The translations under genes were made by a program, and so were the position numbers. Source: Achromobacter ruhlandii (lineage in GTDB: Bacteria > Pseudomonadota > Gammaproteobacteria > Burkholderiales > Burkholderiaceae_B). Taken from it: DNA of 64,000 bases. The stretch lies in contig NZ_CADIJL010000021.1 of NCBI RefSeq assembly GCF_902859695.1, forward strand, positions 36,976 to 100,975. The letters run 5' to 3'. A model generated the notes under the pieces. That model saw only the letters and a list, made by a program, of their open reading frames with translations. It had not been told where the DNA came from and did no database searches. Positions 43,927-51,955 of the stretch are shown here, piece by piece (within the stretch, counting starts at the first letter, position 1; every line of letters begins with the position of its first letter).

Positions 43927-44856
43927 ATGAAAACCTCCCCGGTCACCGTGCAGGACCTGCAGCGTTCCGTCATCGCGGTCCCGCCGCTGGCGCGCCATGC
44001 CGACCTGTCGCTGAACGAAGCCGCCAACCAGGCCCTGCTGCGGCACCTGGAGGCGGGCGGGGTGCGCAACGTGATGTACGGCGGCAATGCCAATTTCTAC
44101 AACGTCGGCGTGGGCGAATACGCGCGCATCGTCGATATGCTGGCCGCGCTGGCCGGGCCGGACACCTGGATCCTGCCGTCGGTCGGCCCCGATTTCGGCA
44201 AGATGATGGACCAGGCGGCGATCCTGCGCGGCCGCGCGTTTCCCACGGCCATGCTGCTGCCGATGTCGTTTCCCTACACCGACGCCGGCCTGGCCGACGG
44301 CGTGCGCCGCTTCACCGACGCGCTGGGCAAGCCCGCGGTGGTCTACATCAAGTCCGCCGATTACCTGGCGCCGGCCACGGCGGCGCGCCTGGTCGAGGAA
44401 GACCGCATCGTCGCGTTCAAGTACGCCGTGGTGCGCGAGGACCCGGCGCGCGACGCCTACCTGTCGGCGCTGCTGCAAAGCGTGGACGCCAATCGCGTGG
44501 TCAGCGGCATCGGCGAGCGCCCGGCCATCGTCCACTACCGCGACTTCGGCCTGAAGAGCTTCACCTCCGGCTCGGTTTGCGTGGCGCCGCGCGGCTCGAT
44601 GCGCCTGCTGCGCCTGCTCAAGGAAGGCCGCCACGACGAGGCCGAGTCGGTGCGCGCCCACTACCTGGGCCTGGAGGACTGCCGCGACGCGATCAGCCCG
44701 ATCCGTGTGCTGCATGACGCCGTGACCCTGTCGGGCGTGGCTGACATGGGTCCGATGCTGCCGCTGCTGACCGGTATTTCCAGCGTCGAGCGCGAGCGGG
44801 TCGCGCCGGTGGCGCGCGCGCTGGCCGAGTGGGACCGCGAAGCCGTCGCGGCCTGA
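43927..44856 (+). CDS. DapA/NanA-family aldolase or dehydratase
   Basis: A 309-residue TIM-barrel enzyme of the dihydrodipicolinate synthase superfamily. The Schiff-base lysine is in RIVAFKYAVVRED near 160, and the barrel opens with GGVRNVMYGGNANFYNVG, where family members carry the GG[ST]GE-type carboxylate-binding loop in a divergent form. Such enzymes act on 2-keto acids (aldol cleavage or dehydration, as in KdgD or NanA). The locus (Bug receptors, FadR regulator, dehydrogenase, HpcH-type aldolase) argues for catabolism of a sugar acid or hydroxy-dicarboxylate; true DapA activity is unlikely. Confidence 0.75.
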   Translation: MKTSPVTVQDLQRSVIAVPPLARHADLSLNEAANQALLRHLEAGGVRNVMYGGNANFYNVGVGEYARIVDMLAALAGPDTWILPSVGPDFGKMMDQAAILRGRAFPTAMLLPMSFPYTDAGLADGVRRFTDALGKPAVVYIKSADYLAPATAARLVEEDRIVAFKYAVVREDPARDAYLSALLQSVDANRVVSGIGERPAIVHYRDFGLKSFTSGSVCVAPRGSMRLLRLLKEGRHDEAESVRAHYLGLEDCRDAISPIRVLHDAVTLSGVADMGPMLPLLTGISSVERERVAPVARALAEWDREAVAA

Positions 44857-44916
44857 CGACCGCGCCCGCCGCATCGGCGGTACGATGAGCGCTGTCGATA
44901 CGCCCCAGGAGATTTC

Positions 44917-45690
44917 GTGGCCCGACCCAAAGCATCGCCTCCCTCCGCGCCGTCCGCGCCCGCCGAGCCGGACGCCATGGGCGCGCTGGTGCTGGAACGC
45001 GGCCATCGCGTGCGGCTGGCCGACCAACTGTACGGCCAGATCTTCGAGCAGATCGTCGCCGGCAATCTCAACGTCGGCGACAAGCTGCCTTCCGAGAACG
45101 AGATTTCCGAGCGCTTCGGCGTGTCGCGGCCGGTGGTGCGCGAAGCGCTGCTGCGGCTGCGCGCCGACGGCCTCATCACCGCCCACCAGGGCCTGGGCAC
45201 CTTCGTCAGCCACCAGCCGGCGCCGCGCCTGACGGCCTTCAGCGATGTCGGCAATGTCGGCGCCTACCTGCGCGCGCAGGAATTGCGCGTGGCGCTCGAG
45301 GGCGATGCCGCGCGGCTGGCGGCGTTGCGCCGCACCGACGAGCAACTGCACAAGATCGAGGCCGCGCACGCCGCCTTCGCCGACAGCCTGGCGCGCGGCC
45401 AGATGTCGGCCGAGGCCGACCTGGCGTTCCACGCCAGCATCACCGAGGCCACCGGCAACGACTTCTATCTCGGGGTGCTGGAAAGCATCCACGAGTCCAT
45501 CAACGGCTTCATGCGCCTGACGCTCAACCTGACCCGCACCGGGTCGCGCCAGCGCGCCCAGCGCGTCCTCGACGAGCACGCCACCATCCTCGACGCGATC
45601 CGCGCCCAGGACGGCGAGCGCGCCCGGGTCGCCATGCAATTCCACCTGGGCCAGGCCCGCCACCGGCTGGTCGACCGCGAACGCGATTGA
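44917..45690 (+). CDS. FadR-subfamily GntR regulator
   Basis: A 257-residue regulator with an N-terminal winged helix (LPSENEISERFGVSRPVVREALLRLRADGLITAHQG) and a C-terminal all-helical FCD domain (ELRVALEGDAARLAALR, DLAFHASITEATGN), where a metal and small carboxylate effector usually bind. Translation starts at GTG behind CCAGGAG. It lies between the DapA-family gene and the dehydrogenase gene, so it probably senses an intermediate of this locus and controls the divergent promoters at about 43.8 kb. Confidence 0.88.
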   Translation: MARPKASPPSAPSAPAEPDAMGALVLERGHRVRLADQLYGQIFEQIVAGNLNVGDKLPSENEISERFGVSRPVVREALLRLRADGLITAHQGLGTFVSHQPAPRLTAFSDVGNVGAYLRAQELRVALEGDAARLAALRRTDEQLHKIEAAHAAFADSLARGQMSAEADLAFHASITEATGNDFYLGVLESIHESINGFMRLTLNLTRTGSRQRAQRVLDEHATILDAIRAQDGERARVAMQFHLGQARHRLVDRERD

Positions 45691-45744
45691 CCGGCCGCTC
45701 GCGCCGTCCGGGAGCTTCACACTGACAACAGCAGGAGACATCGC

Positions 45745-46851
45745 GTGCAAGGCAATGGTTCGGCAGGAACAGCGGCATCGGCGGGGCAGGTGCGTGAACA
45801 GATTCTGATCGTGTTGCAGGCCTGGGGCATGGCGCCCGACCTGGCCGCCATCACCGCCGGCCTGATGGCCGAGACGGATCTGCTGGGCATCGATTCGCAC
45901 GGCATCTCGATGCTGCCGTCATACGAGGAAAAGCTGCGCGCCGGCACGCTCAAGCTCGACGCGCGCCCGCGCGTGCTGCGCGACGGCGGCGCCAGCGCGC
46001 TGCTCGACGGCATGGGCGGGCTGGGCTATCCGGTATCGGCGCAGGCCATGAACCTGGCCGTCGACAAGGCGCTGGAGCATGGCGTGGGCGCGGTGTCAGT
46101 GTGCAATTCGCATCACTTCGGCGCGGCTGGCGTCTATGCGCGCATCGCGGTCGAGCGCGGCGTGGTCGGGCTGGTCACCAGCAGCGCCAATGGCGTCATC
46201 ATGGTGCCCACGCGCGGCGCCATGCCGATGCTGGGCACCAACCCCATCGCCTTCGGCGCGCCGGCCGCGCACAACGAGCCGTTCGTGCTCGACATGGCCA
46301 CCACCACCGTGGCGGCCAACAAGGTCAAGGTCTACGACTTCCTCGGCAAGCCGCTGCCGCCGGGCTGGGCGGTGGACGGGCGGGGCGAGCCCGTCACCGC
46401 CGCCGACACCGCCATGCAGTTCATCTTCAAGCATCCCGAGGGCGGGCTGACGCCGCTGGGTGGCACGCCGGCCATGAGCAGCCACAAGGGCTATGGCCTG
46501 GCGATGATGGCGCAGATCCTGGGCGGCACGCTCAGCGGCAGCGCGCTGGCGGCGCGCCGCAACGTCACGCGCCGTCCCGGCGAACCCGACGACGTCGGCC
46601 ACTTCTTCCTGGCGCTCAATCCCGACGCTTTCCGCGCCAGCGGCTCGTTCGAGTCGGACATGGACGACCTGATCGACACGCTGCACGACACCCCGCCGGC
46701 GCGGCCCGACGAACCGGTGCTGGTGGCCGGCGAACCCGAGGCCGCCGAGCGCGCGCGCCGCCGCGAGCAGGGCATCCCGATCCCGCCCGCCCTCGCCTCG
46801 CGCCTGCGCGAGATCTGCCAGCGGGCCGCGGTGCCGTATCTGCTGGACTGA
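45745..46851 (+). CDS. Malate/L-lactate-type dehydrogenase (Ldh_2 family)
   Basis: A 368-residue NAD(P)-dependent oxidoreductase of the family that includes ureidoglycolate, L-sulfolactate, delta-1-piperideine-2-carboxylate and 2,3-diketo-L-gulonate dehydrogenases. Recognisable segments are AETDLLGIDSHGISMLPSYEE, NSHHFGAAGVYARIA with the catalytic histidine, TNPIAFGAPA and SSHKGYGLAMMAQIL. It oxidises a 2-hydroxy acid or reduces the corresponding 2-keto acid. The GTG start follows GCAGGAGA. It is the third gene of the rightward cluster. Confidence 0.85.
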   Translation: MQGNGSAGTAASAGQVREQILIVLQAWGMAPDLAAITAGLMAETDLLGIDSHGISMLPSYEEKLRAGTLKLDARPRVLRDGGASALLDGMGGLGYPVSAQAMNLAVDKALEHGVGAVSVCNSHHFGAAGVYARIAVERGVVGLVTSSANGVIMVPTRGAMPMLGTNPIAFGAPAAHNEPFVLDMATTTVAANKVKVYDFLGKPLPPGWAVDGRGEPVTAADTAMQFIFKHPEGGLTPLGGTPAMSSHKGYGLAMMAQILGGTLSGSALAARRNVTRRPGEPDDVGHFFLALNPDAFRASGSFESDMDDLIDTLHDTPPARPDEPVLVAGEPEAAERARRREQGIPIPPALASRLREICQRAAVPYLLD

Positions 46852-46965
46852 GCCCTCCGCCCGGTCGCATGACGTTTTCCCCGCCGCGCGGGCCTGCCCG
46901 CGCGTTGATTCACCGACCCGGTCACCGGGCGGCAAGCATTAGAAAAACACGACAAGGAGACAACC

Positions 46966-47961
46966 ATGCAACACAAGACATCGCCGGCGCGCCGCCGGCT
47001 GGGACTGGCCGCGCTGGCATTGGGCGCGGCCGCGGCGATCGCGCCGGGGCTGCTGCTGGCGCAGGACTGGCCGACACGGCCGGTCAAGCTGATCGTGCCG
47101 TTCCCCGCGGGCGGCAGCACCGACGCGGTCGGACGCCTGCTGGCCGCCGAGCTGTCCAAGGAACTGGGGCAGAGTGTGGTGGTCGAGAACAAGGGCGGCG
47201 CCAACGGCAACATCGGTTCCGATGTGGTCGCCAAGGCCGAGCCCGACGGCTACACGCTGCTGCTGTCGGGCGTGGGCTCGAACGCCATCAGCTATTCGCT
47301 CTACCAGAGCATGCCGTACCGCGACAGCGACTTCGCCCATATCTCGCTGCTGGCCACCGGGCCCAACGTGCTGGTGGCCAACATGGATTTCCCGGCCACC
47401 AACTTCGCCGACTTCATCAAGCTGGTGCGCGCCAATCCGGGCAAGTACACCCACGCCAGCTCGGGCAATGGGTCGTCGGGCCACCTGGCCATGGAGATGC
47501 TCAAGCAGGCCGCCAAGATCGACCTGGTGCACGTGCCCTACAAGGGCGGCGCCGCCGCCATCACCGACATGATCGGCGGCCGTGTCTCGGTGATGTTCCT
47601 GAACCAGGACACGCTGCTGCCGCAGGTCAAGTCCGGCAAGCTGCGCGCGCTGGCGGTGGCCAGCGCCAAGCGCAATCCCGCCTATCCGGATACGCCCACT
47701 GTCGCGGAGTCCGGCTATCCGGGCTTCGCCGCCGAATCATGGTTCGGCCTGTCGGCGCCGGCCAAGACGCCGCCGGCCGTCATTCAGCGGCTGAACCAGG
47801 CCACCGTCAAAGCCCTGGCTTCACCGGATATCCGGCAGAAGCTGGAAAGCGTAGGCTTCGTGGTGGTGGGCGACGACCCCAAGGCGTTCTCGGCCTTCGT
47901 CCAATCCGAAATCACCAAATGGGGCGCGGCGGCCAAGGCCTCCGGCGCCCGCATGGACTAG
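46966..47961 (+). CDS. Bug-family periplasmic solute-binding protein
   Basis: A 331-residue receptor, third in the locus, with a signal sequence (RRRLGLAALALGAAAAIAPG, cleaved before QDWPTRP) and the motifs [34 protein letters not shown] and AKAEPDGYTLL. It is preceded by AAGGAGA. It lies between the dehydrogenase and the HpcH/HpaI-type aldolase on the same strand, which ties uptake directly to the pathway. The signal peptide has three arginines before the hydrophobic core, a weak Tat resemblance. Confidence 0.9.
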   Translation: MQHKTSPARRRLGLAALALGAAAAIAPGLLLAQDWPTRPVKLIVPFPAGGSTDAVGRLLAAELSKELGQSVVVENKGGANGNIGSDVVAKAEPDGYTLLLSGVGSNAISYSLYQSMPYRDSDFAHISLLATGPNVLVANMDFPATNFADFIKLVRANPGKYTHASSGNGSSGHLAMEMLKQAAKIDLVHVPYKGGAAAITDMIGGRVSVMFLNQDTLLPQVKSGKLRALAVASAKRNPAYPDTPTVAESGYPGFAAESWFGLSAPAKTPPAVIQRLNQATVKALASPDIRQKLESVGFVVVGDDPKAFSAFVQSEITKWGAAAKASGARMD

Positions 47962-48030
47962 CGTTCTGTATCAACTCCCCCCGCGCGCCGGGCGGCGCCG
48001 GGGGTTCAATACGATGGGAAACACGCAGCG

Positions 48031-48798
48031 ATGACTTCACCCTTGCCCAACCGCTTTCGCCAACGCATCCTGGCGCGCGAGCGCCTGATCGGTTTCTGGA
48101 TGTGCATGTCCAGCCACATCACCGCGGAAGTCGCGGGCCTGGCCGACTTCGACTGGCTGCTGCTGGACGGCGAGCACTCGCCCAACACCGTGCCGATGTT
48201 CCTGCAGCAGCTGCAGGCCCTGCAGGGCAGCGCCAGCGCCGCCATCGGCCGGCCGACCTGGAATGATCCGGTCGAGATCAAGCGCCTGCTCGACATCGGC
48301 TTCTACAACCTGCTGATCCCCTTCATCGAGTCCGAGGACGACGCGCGCCGCGCCGTGGCCGCCACGCGCTATCCGCCGCAGGGCATCCGCGGCGTGGCCG
48401 GCATGCAACGCAGCAACCGCTACGGCACCGTGCCGGATTACTTGAAGACCATCAACGACAACATCTGCGTGCTGCTGCAGATCGAGAGCCGGCCGGGCAT
48501 CGAGGCGGTCGATGCGATCGCCGCGGTCGAGGGCGTGGATGGCGTCTTCATCGGCCCGTCGGATCTGGCCGCGGCCCTGGGCCATCTGGGCAACCCGGGC
48601 CACCCGGAAGTGCAGGAAGCGATTCGCCACCTGTACCAGCGCGTCAGCGCGCAGGGCAAGGCGGTGGGCATCCTGGCGCCGGTGCAGGCCGATGCGCGCC
48701 GCTACCTGGACATGGGCATGCACTTCGTCGCGGTCGGCACCGACCTGGGCGTGTTCAAGCAGGCCACCTTCGCCTTGCGCGAGGCCTTCCCCACCTGA
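48031..48798 (+). CDS. HpcH/HpaI-family aldolase (GarL-like)
   Basis: A 255-residue class II aldolase paralogous to hpaI in this window. Conserved segments are [16 protein letters not shown] with the catalytic histidine, [18 protein letters not shown] with the substrate-binding arginine, [16 protein letters not shown] with the metal glutamate and [14 protein letters not shown] with the metal aspartate. It should release pyruvate or a similar 2-keto acid from a 4-hydroxy-2-keto acid. In this context it resembles 2-dehydro-3-deoxyglucarate aldolase (GarL) more than HpaI. It is the last gene of the rightward cluster. Confidence 0.82.
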   Translation: MTSPLPNRFRQRILARERLIGFWMCMSSHITAEVAGLADFDWLLLDGEHSPNTVPMFLQQLQALQGSASAAIGRPTWNDPVEIKRLLDIGFYNLLIPFIESEDDARRAVAATRYPPQGIRGVAGMQRSNRYGTVPDYLKTINDNICVLLQIESRPGIEAVDAIAAVEGVDGVFIGPSDLAAALGHLGNPGHPEVQEAIRHLYQRVSAQGKAVGILAPVQADARRYLDMGMHFVAVGTDLGVFKQATFALREAFPT

Positions 48799-48810
48799 TC
48801 CTGCCTGATC

Positions 48811-48840
48811 GCGCGGCCGTCGCGTTCGCCACGGCCGCGC
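48811..48840. terminator. Bidirectional hairpin between the aldolase gene and lysA
   Basis: A perfect 10-bp stem (GCGCGGCCGT / ACGGCCGCGC) with a ten-base loop fills most of the 48 bp separating the two convergent stop codons. There is no T-tract on either side. Confidence 0.65.
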
Positions 48841-48846
48841 CTTGCC

Positions 48847-50076
48847 TTACTGCTCCAGCGCCAGCAGGTCGGCGACCGTCTGGCGGCGGCGGATCAGGCG
48901 CGCCTCATTGCGGTCCAGCAGCACTTCGGCCGCCAGCGGCCGGGTGTTGTAGTTCGAGGACATCGACGCGCCATAGGCGCCGGCATTGTGGAACACCAGG
49001 AAGTCGCCGATGCGCGGCCGCGGCAGCGACTGATCCGAGACCACGCCGCCGGCGTCCTGCGTGAACACGTCGCCCGATTCGCACAGCGGACCGGCCACGG
49101 CGACGCGGGTCTCGGCCGTCGGCGGCGTGGCGCCGTCCGGCGCGTGCACCGAGATGCGGTGGTAGCTGCCGTACATGGCCGGGCGCATCAGGTCGTTGAA
49201 GCCGGCGTCCACCAGCGCGAAATCGCGCTCGGGGCGGCGGTTGATCGCGTGCACTTCAGCCACCAGCGCGCCGGCCTCGGCCACCAGGAAGCGGCCCGGT
49301 TCGATCTCCAGGCGCACCTCGTGGCCCAGGCGCTGTTCGATGCGCTTGCGGGCTGCGTCCCATTGCGCGAAGTAGTGGTCGCAGTCGATGCGCGGCTCGC
49401 CCTCGCGATACGGAATCGACAGACCGCCGCCGGCCGAGATGGCCTCGATGTCGTGGTCCATCGATGCGACCACGTCGACCATCGCGTCGCACACGCTGGA
49501 CAGGTGGCCATAGTCCACGCCCGAGCCGATGTGCATGTGGATGCCGACCAGCTTCAGGCCGTAGCGGCGCACGATGCCGATGGCGGCCGCGACGTCGTCG
49601 ATCCAGATGCCGTGCTTGCTTTGCGGGCCGCCGGTGTTGGTCTTGTTGCTGTGGCCGTGGCCGAAGCCGGGGTTGATGCGCAGCCACACGCGGTGGCCCG
49701 GCGCGTGCTGGCCGACGCGTTCGAGCATGTCGAGCGAGCCGGCGTTCACGGTGATGCCGTGCTTGATGACGGTGGCCAGGGTGGCGTGGTCGATCAGGTC
49801 GGCCGTGAACACCACGCCGGCCGGCTCGCCCGCGGGCTCGAAGCCGGCGGCCAGGCTGCGTTCGATCTCGCCCAGCGACACCGCGTCCACCATCACGCCC
49901 TCGGCGCGCATCAGGCGCAGGATGTGCAGGTTGGAGCAGGCCTTCTGCGCGTAGCGGATGACGTCGAAGCGGCGCAACTGGGCGATGCGCTCGCGGATGA
50001 CGGCGGCATCGTAGACCCACAGCGGGGTGCCGTGCTCGGCGGCGAGTTGGGTGAGCTGGCGCGGATCGAAAGCCAT
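48847..50076 (-). CDS. lysA: Diaminopimelate decarboxylase
   Basis: A 409-residue PLP enzyme that makes L-lysine from meso-diaminopimelate, the last step of lysine synthesis. The PLP lysine is K45 in VIRYAQKACSN, the glycine-rich phosphate site is HMHIGSGVDYG and SAGGGLSIPY, and the subunit-interface residues EPGRFLVAEAG and CESGDVFTQD are intact. I start at MAFDPRQL; the 29 codons upstream are not conserved-looking. It is divergent from a LysR-type gene, the classic lysA-lysR arrangement. Confidence 0.95.
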   Translation of the reverse strand: MAFDPRQLTQLAAEHGTPLWVYDAAVIRERIAQLRRFDVIRYAQKACSNLHILRLMRAEGVMVDAVSLGEIERSLAAGFEPAGEPAGVVFTADLIDHATLATVIKHGITVNAGSLDMLERVGQHAPGHRVWLRINPGFGHGHSNKTNTGGPQSKHGIWIDDVAAAIGIVRRYGLKLVGIHMHIGSGVDYGHLSSVCDAMVDVVASMDHDIEAISAGGGLSIPYREGEPRIDCDHYFAQWDAARKRIEQRLGHEVRLEIEPGRFLVAEAGALVAEVHAINRRPERDFALVDAGFNDLMRPAMYGSYHRISVHAPDGATPPTAETRVAVAGPLCESGDVFTQDAGGVVSDQSLPRPRIGDFLVFHNAGAYGASMSSNYNTRPLAAEVLLDRNEARLIRRRQTVADLLALEQ

Positions 50077-50112
50077 CGCGGATGAACCTTGTAGCGGGAA
50101 AGAAGGGGGAGG

Positions 50113-50127
50113 CCGGCATGATGCCGG
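50113..50127. promoter_or_regulatory. Palindrome in the lysA-lysR control region
   Basis: CCGGCAT-g-ATGCCGG is a perfect 15-bp palindrome 37 bp before the lysA start and 65 bp before lysR. The 115-bp region also has an AT-rich patch (AAATGCTTATATTTTTCAC). LysR-type activators bind such dyads next to divergent promoters. Confidence 0.5.
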
Positions 50128-50191
50128 ACGTGGGTCATCCAGTAAAATGCTTATATTTTTCACATCGATTCATTCTTGATATGGACTCAGC

Positions 50192-51106
50192 ATGCTGACC
50201 CATCGCCACGTCGAAGTGTTCCGCGCCCTGATGATCGCCGGCAGTGTCACCAAGGCCGCCGATCTGCTGTTCACGTCGCAACCCACCGTGAGCCGCGAGC
50301 TGGCACGCATGGAACAGGCCATCGGCTTCGCGCTGTTCGAGCGTGTGCGCGGCCGCCTGCGGCCCACCATGCCGGCGCTGGCGCTGTATGACGAGGTGCG
50401 GCAGTCGTATGCGGGGCTGGAGCGTGTCGCCTCGACCGCCGCGCGCCTGCGCGCGTTCCAGGATGGGCAGTTGGCCGTGATCGCGCTGCCGGCGTTTTCG
50501 CATTCGCTGCTGCCCGGGGCGTTCCGCCGCTTCAGCCAGGCCCATCCGGGCGTCAGCCTGGCGCTGGAGGCGCAGGAGTCGCCGTTCCTGGAAGAATGGC
50601 TCACGGCCCAGCGTTACGACCTGGGCTTGACCGAACATGAGCTGGAGCCGGCCGGCACGCGCCTGGAGCTGCTGGTGGAGGTCGATGAGGTCGCGGTGTT
50701 GCCCGATGGCCATCCGCTATTGGCGCGGGCCGCGCTGGACCTGGCCGATTTCGCCGGCGAACCGTTCGTCAGCCTGTCGCCCAGCGATCCCTATCGCATC
50801 CAGATCGACGAGGCCTTCGCGGCCCAGGGCGTCCTGCGGCGCGCCATCATCGAGACGCCGACGGCGGTGTCGGTGTGCGCGTTCGTGCGCCAGGGGCTGG
50901 GCCTGGCCATCGTCAATCCGCTGACCGCGCTCGATTTCGCCGGCCGTGGCCTGCACCTGCGGCCGCTGCGGCGGTCGTTTCCGTTCCGGGTCAACCTGGT
51001 GTTTCCGGAGCATCGTCCCAAGAATCCGCTGGTTGATCCCTTCACCGCCATGCTGCGGGACGAAGCCGCGCAGATGCGCGCCCGGCTGGCGGCTCGGCCG
51101 CAGTGA
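50192..51106 (+). CDS. lysR: LysR-type activator of lysA
   Basis: A 304-residue LysR-family regulator with the N-terminal helix-turn-helix HVEVFRALMIAGSVTKAADLLFTSQPTVSRELARME and an effector-binding domain from about residue 90 (QLAVIALPAFSHSLLP). In E. coli, LysR activates lysA in the divergent orientation in response to diaminopimelate; this gene has the same position and overall features, so I infer the same role. The helix-turn-helix resembles those of LysR itself rather than the generic catabolic activators. Confidence 0.85.
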   Translation: MLTHRHVEVFRALMIAGSVTKAADLLFTSQPTVSRELARMEQAIGFALFERVRGRLRPTMPALALYDEVRQSYAGLERVASTAARLRAFQDGQLAVIALPAFSHSLLPGAFRRFSQAHPGVSLALEAQESPFLEEWLTAQRYDLGLTEHELEPAGTRLELLVEVDEVAVLPDGHPLLARAALDLADFAGEPFVSLSPSDPYRIQIDEAFAAQGVLRRAIIETPTAVSVCAFVRQGLGLAIVNPLTALDFAGRGLHLRPLRRSFPFRVNLVFPEHRPKNPLVDPFTAMLRDEAAQMRARLAARPQ

Positions 51107-51130
51107 CGGGCCGCTCAAAAAACACGGGTG

Positions 51131-51308
51131 GGCAACAACGACAGGCAAAAGCGCCGGGCTAAGGTATCAGGCAAAAGCGCGGACTAACGTACCACGCAAA
51201 AGCGCCCGGCAAAAAAAACGGGCAACAAAAGCGGGCAACAAAAGCAGGCAACAAAAGCGGGCAACAAAAGCAGGCAACAAAAGCAGGCAACAAAAGCAGG
51301 CAACAAAA
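51131..51308. repeat. 13-bp tandem repeat array
   Basis: Six exact-length copies of GGCAACAAAAGC[AG] and a partial seventh fill 51221-51308. The same 13-bp period continues upstream in degenerate form to about 51131 (units such as GGCAAAAGCGCCG and GGCTAAGGTATCA), making about 13-14 units in total. The array lies between lysR and the rpsT terminator. Open frames through it on either strand are repeat artefacts. Confidence 0.9.
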
Positions 51309-51330
51309 AAGGATGCCCGTGGGCATCCTT
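51303..51330 (-). terminator. Rho-independent terminator of rpsT
   Basis: AAGGATGCCC-gt-GGGCATCCTT pairs fully (loop taken as CGTG). Read on the minus strand it is followed by a run of six or more T residues that belongs to the end of the 13-bp array. It lies 50 bp after the rpsT stop codon. Confidence 0.88.
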
Positions 51331-51380
51331 CTTCATTTGCCGTATTCATGACGCTCCGCTTGGCGGAGCGGCAGAATGGC

Positions 51381-51644
51381 TTAGGCCAGCGCCTTGATGG
51401 CGGCAGCCAGGCGGCTCTTGTGGCGAGCGGCCTTGTTCTTGTGGATGATGTTCTTGTCGGCCACGCGATCGATCACGCTGGAGGCCTTTTGGAACACTTC
51501 GCCAGCCGCAGCCTTGTCGCCGGCGGCGATGGATTGGCGAACGCGCTTGATGGCGGTGCGCAGCATCGAGCGCAGGCTGGAATTGTGCTTGTTGCGCTCA
51601 ACGGATTGGCGAGCGCGCTTGCGGGCTTGGGCGGTATTGGCCAT
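51381..51644 (-). CDS. rpsT: 30S ribosomal protein S20
   Basis: An 87-residue, very basic protein that binds 16S rRNA. Conserved segments are [20 protein letters not shown] at the N-terminus, [18 protein letters not shown] and [21 protein letters not shown] at the end. I start at MANTAQ, the invariant S20 start; the upstream in-frame ATG adds residues not found in S20. Codon choice is uniform, as expected for a ribosomal protein gene. S20 is known to repress its own translation in E. coli. Confidence 0.97.
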   Translation of the reverse strand: MANTAQARKRARQSVERNKHNSSLRSMLRTAIKRVRQSIAAGDKAAAGEVFQKASSVIDRVADKNIIHKNKAARHKSRLAAAIKALA

Positions 51645-51680
51645 GTTGCTATGTAAGTTGAATTCGGCAAAGTCGAACAT

Positions 51681-51880
51681 TTTAGCAAGTCCCCGGGGGA
51701 TTGCAAGCTTTAAATGCCGTGTCTGCCGATGAGGCGCCCGTCAACCGGGCGGGGGGCGCTGCGAGGAAAACCCCTCGGGCCGCAGGTCCCGGGTTGGGCA
51801 CCCGGGCTGGAGACCTGATGGGCATCGATGGGAGCCGTGGGATCGACCCGTGATCAACGCCTGATGGTGGCCCTGCCGCG
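51681..51880 (-). other. GC-rich structured leader region upstream of rpsT, no gene seen
   Basis: The roughly 240 bp before rpsT contain a series of hairpins: CGCCCG / CGGGCG near 51737, CGAGG / CCTCG near 51762, and a nested AGGTC-CCGGGT / ACCCGG-GACCT (51784-51816). No coding sequence fits. A long structured 5' leader could take part in S20 control, but this is inference. Confidence 0.4.
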
Positions 51881-51882
51881 CC

Positions 51883-51902
51883 TACTGGATAAAAATACGG
51901 TA
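51883..51902. promoter_or_regulatory. LexA-like box without an adjacent SOS gene
   Basis: TACTG-GATAAAAATA-CGGTA matches the SOS-box outline TACTG-N10-CAGTA at nine of ten arm positions with an AT-rich centre. The nearest genes downstream are rpsT (about 240 bp, minus strand) and the end of the fecR-like gene, neither a known SOS gene. Confidence 0.35.
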
Positions 51903-51918
51903 CTGAGTATACAACGAA

Positions 51919-51939
51919 GCGGCTTTTCGTTACAGCCGC
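51919..51939 (-). terminator. Hairpin after the fecR-like gene
   Basis: GCGGCT-tttcgttac-AGCCGC lies 17 bp after the fecR-like stop codon on the minus strand. A second overlapping pairing, AACGAA / TTCGTT, is possible. No clear T-tract follows. Confidence 0.45.
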
Positions 51940-51955
51940 GCGTCGGCGACCGTGG

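Noticed and set aside
51131..51308. CRISPR array
   Set aside because: The units are contiguous 13-mers with no unique spacers and no cas genes nearby.
51167..51349. Open frame (60 codons) reading through the 13-bp array on the minus strand
   Set aside because: The peptide is a simple periodic product of the DNA repeat, with no ribosome-binding site or conserved tail.
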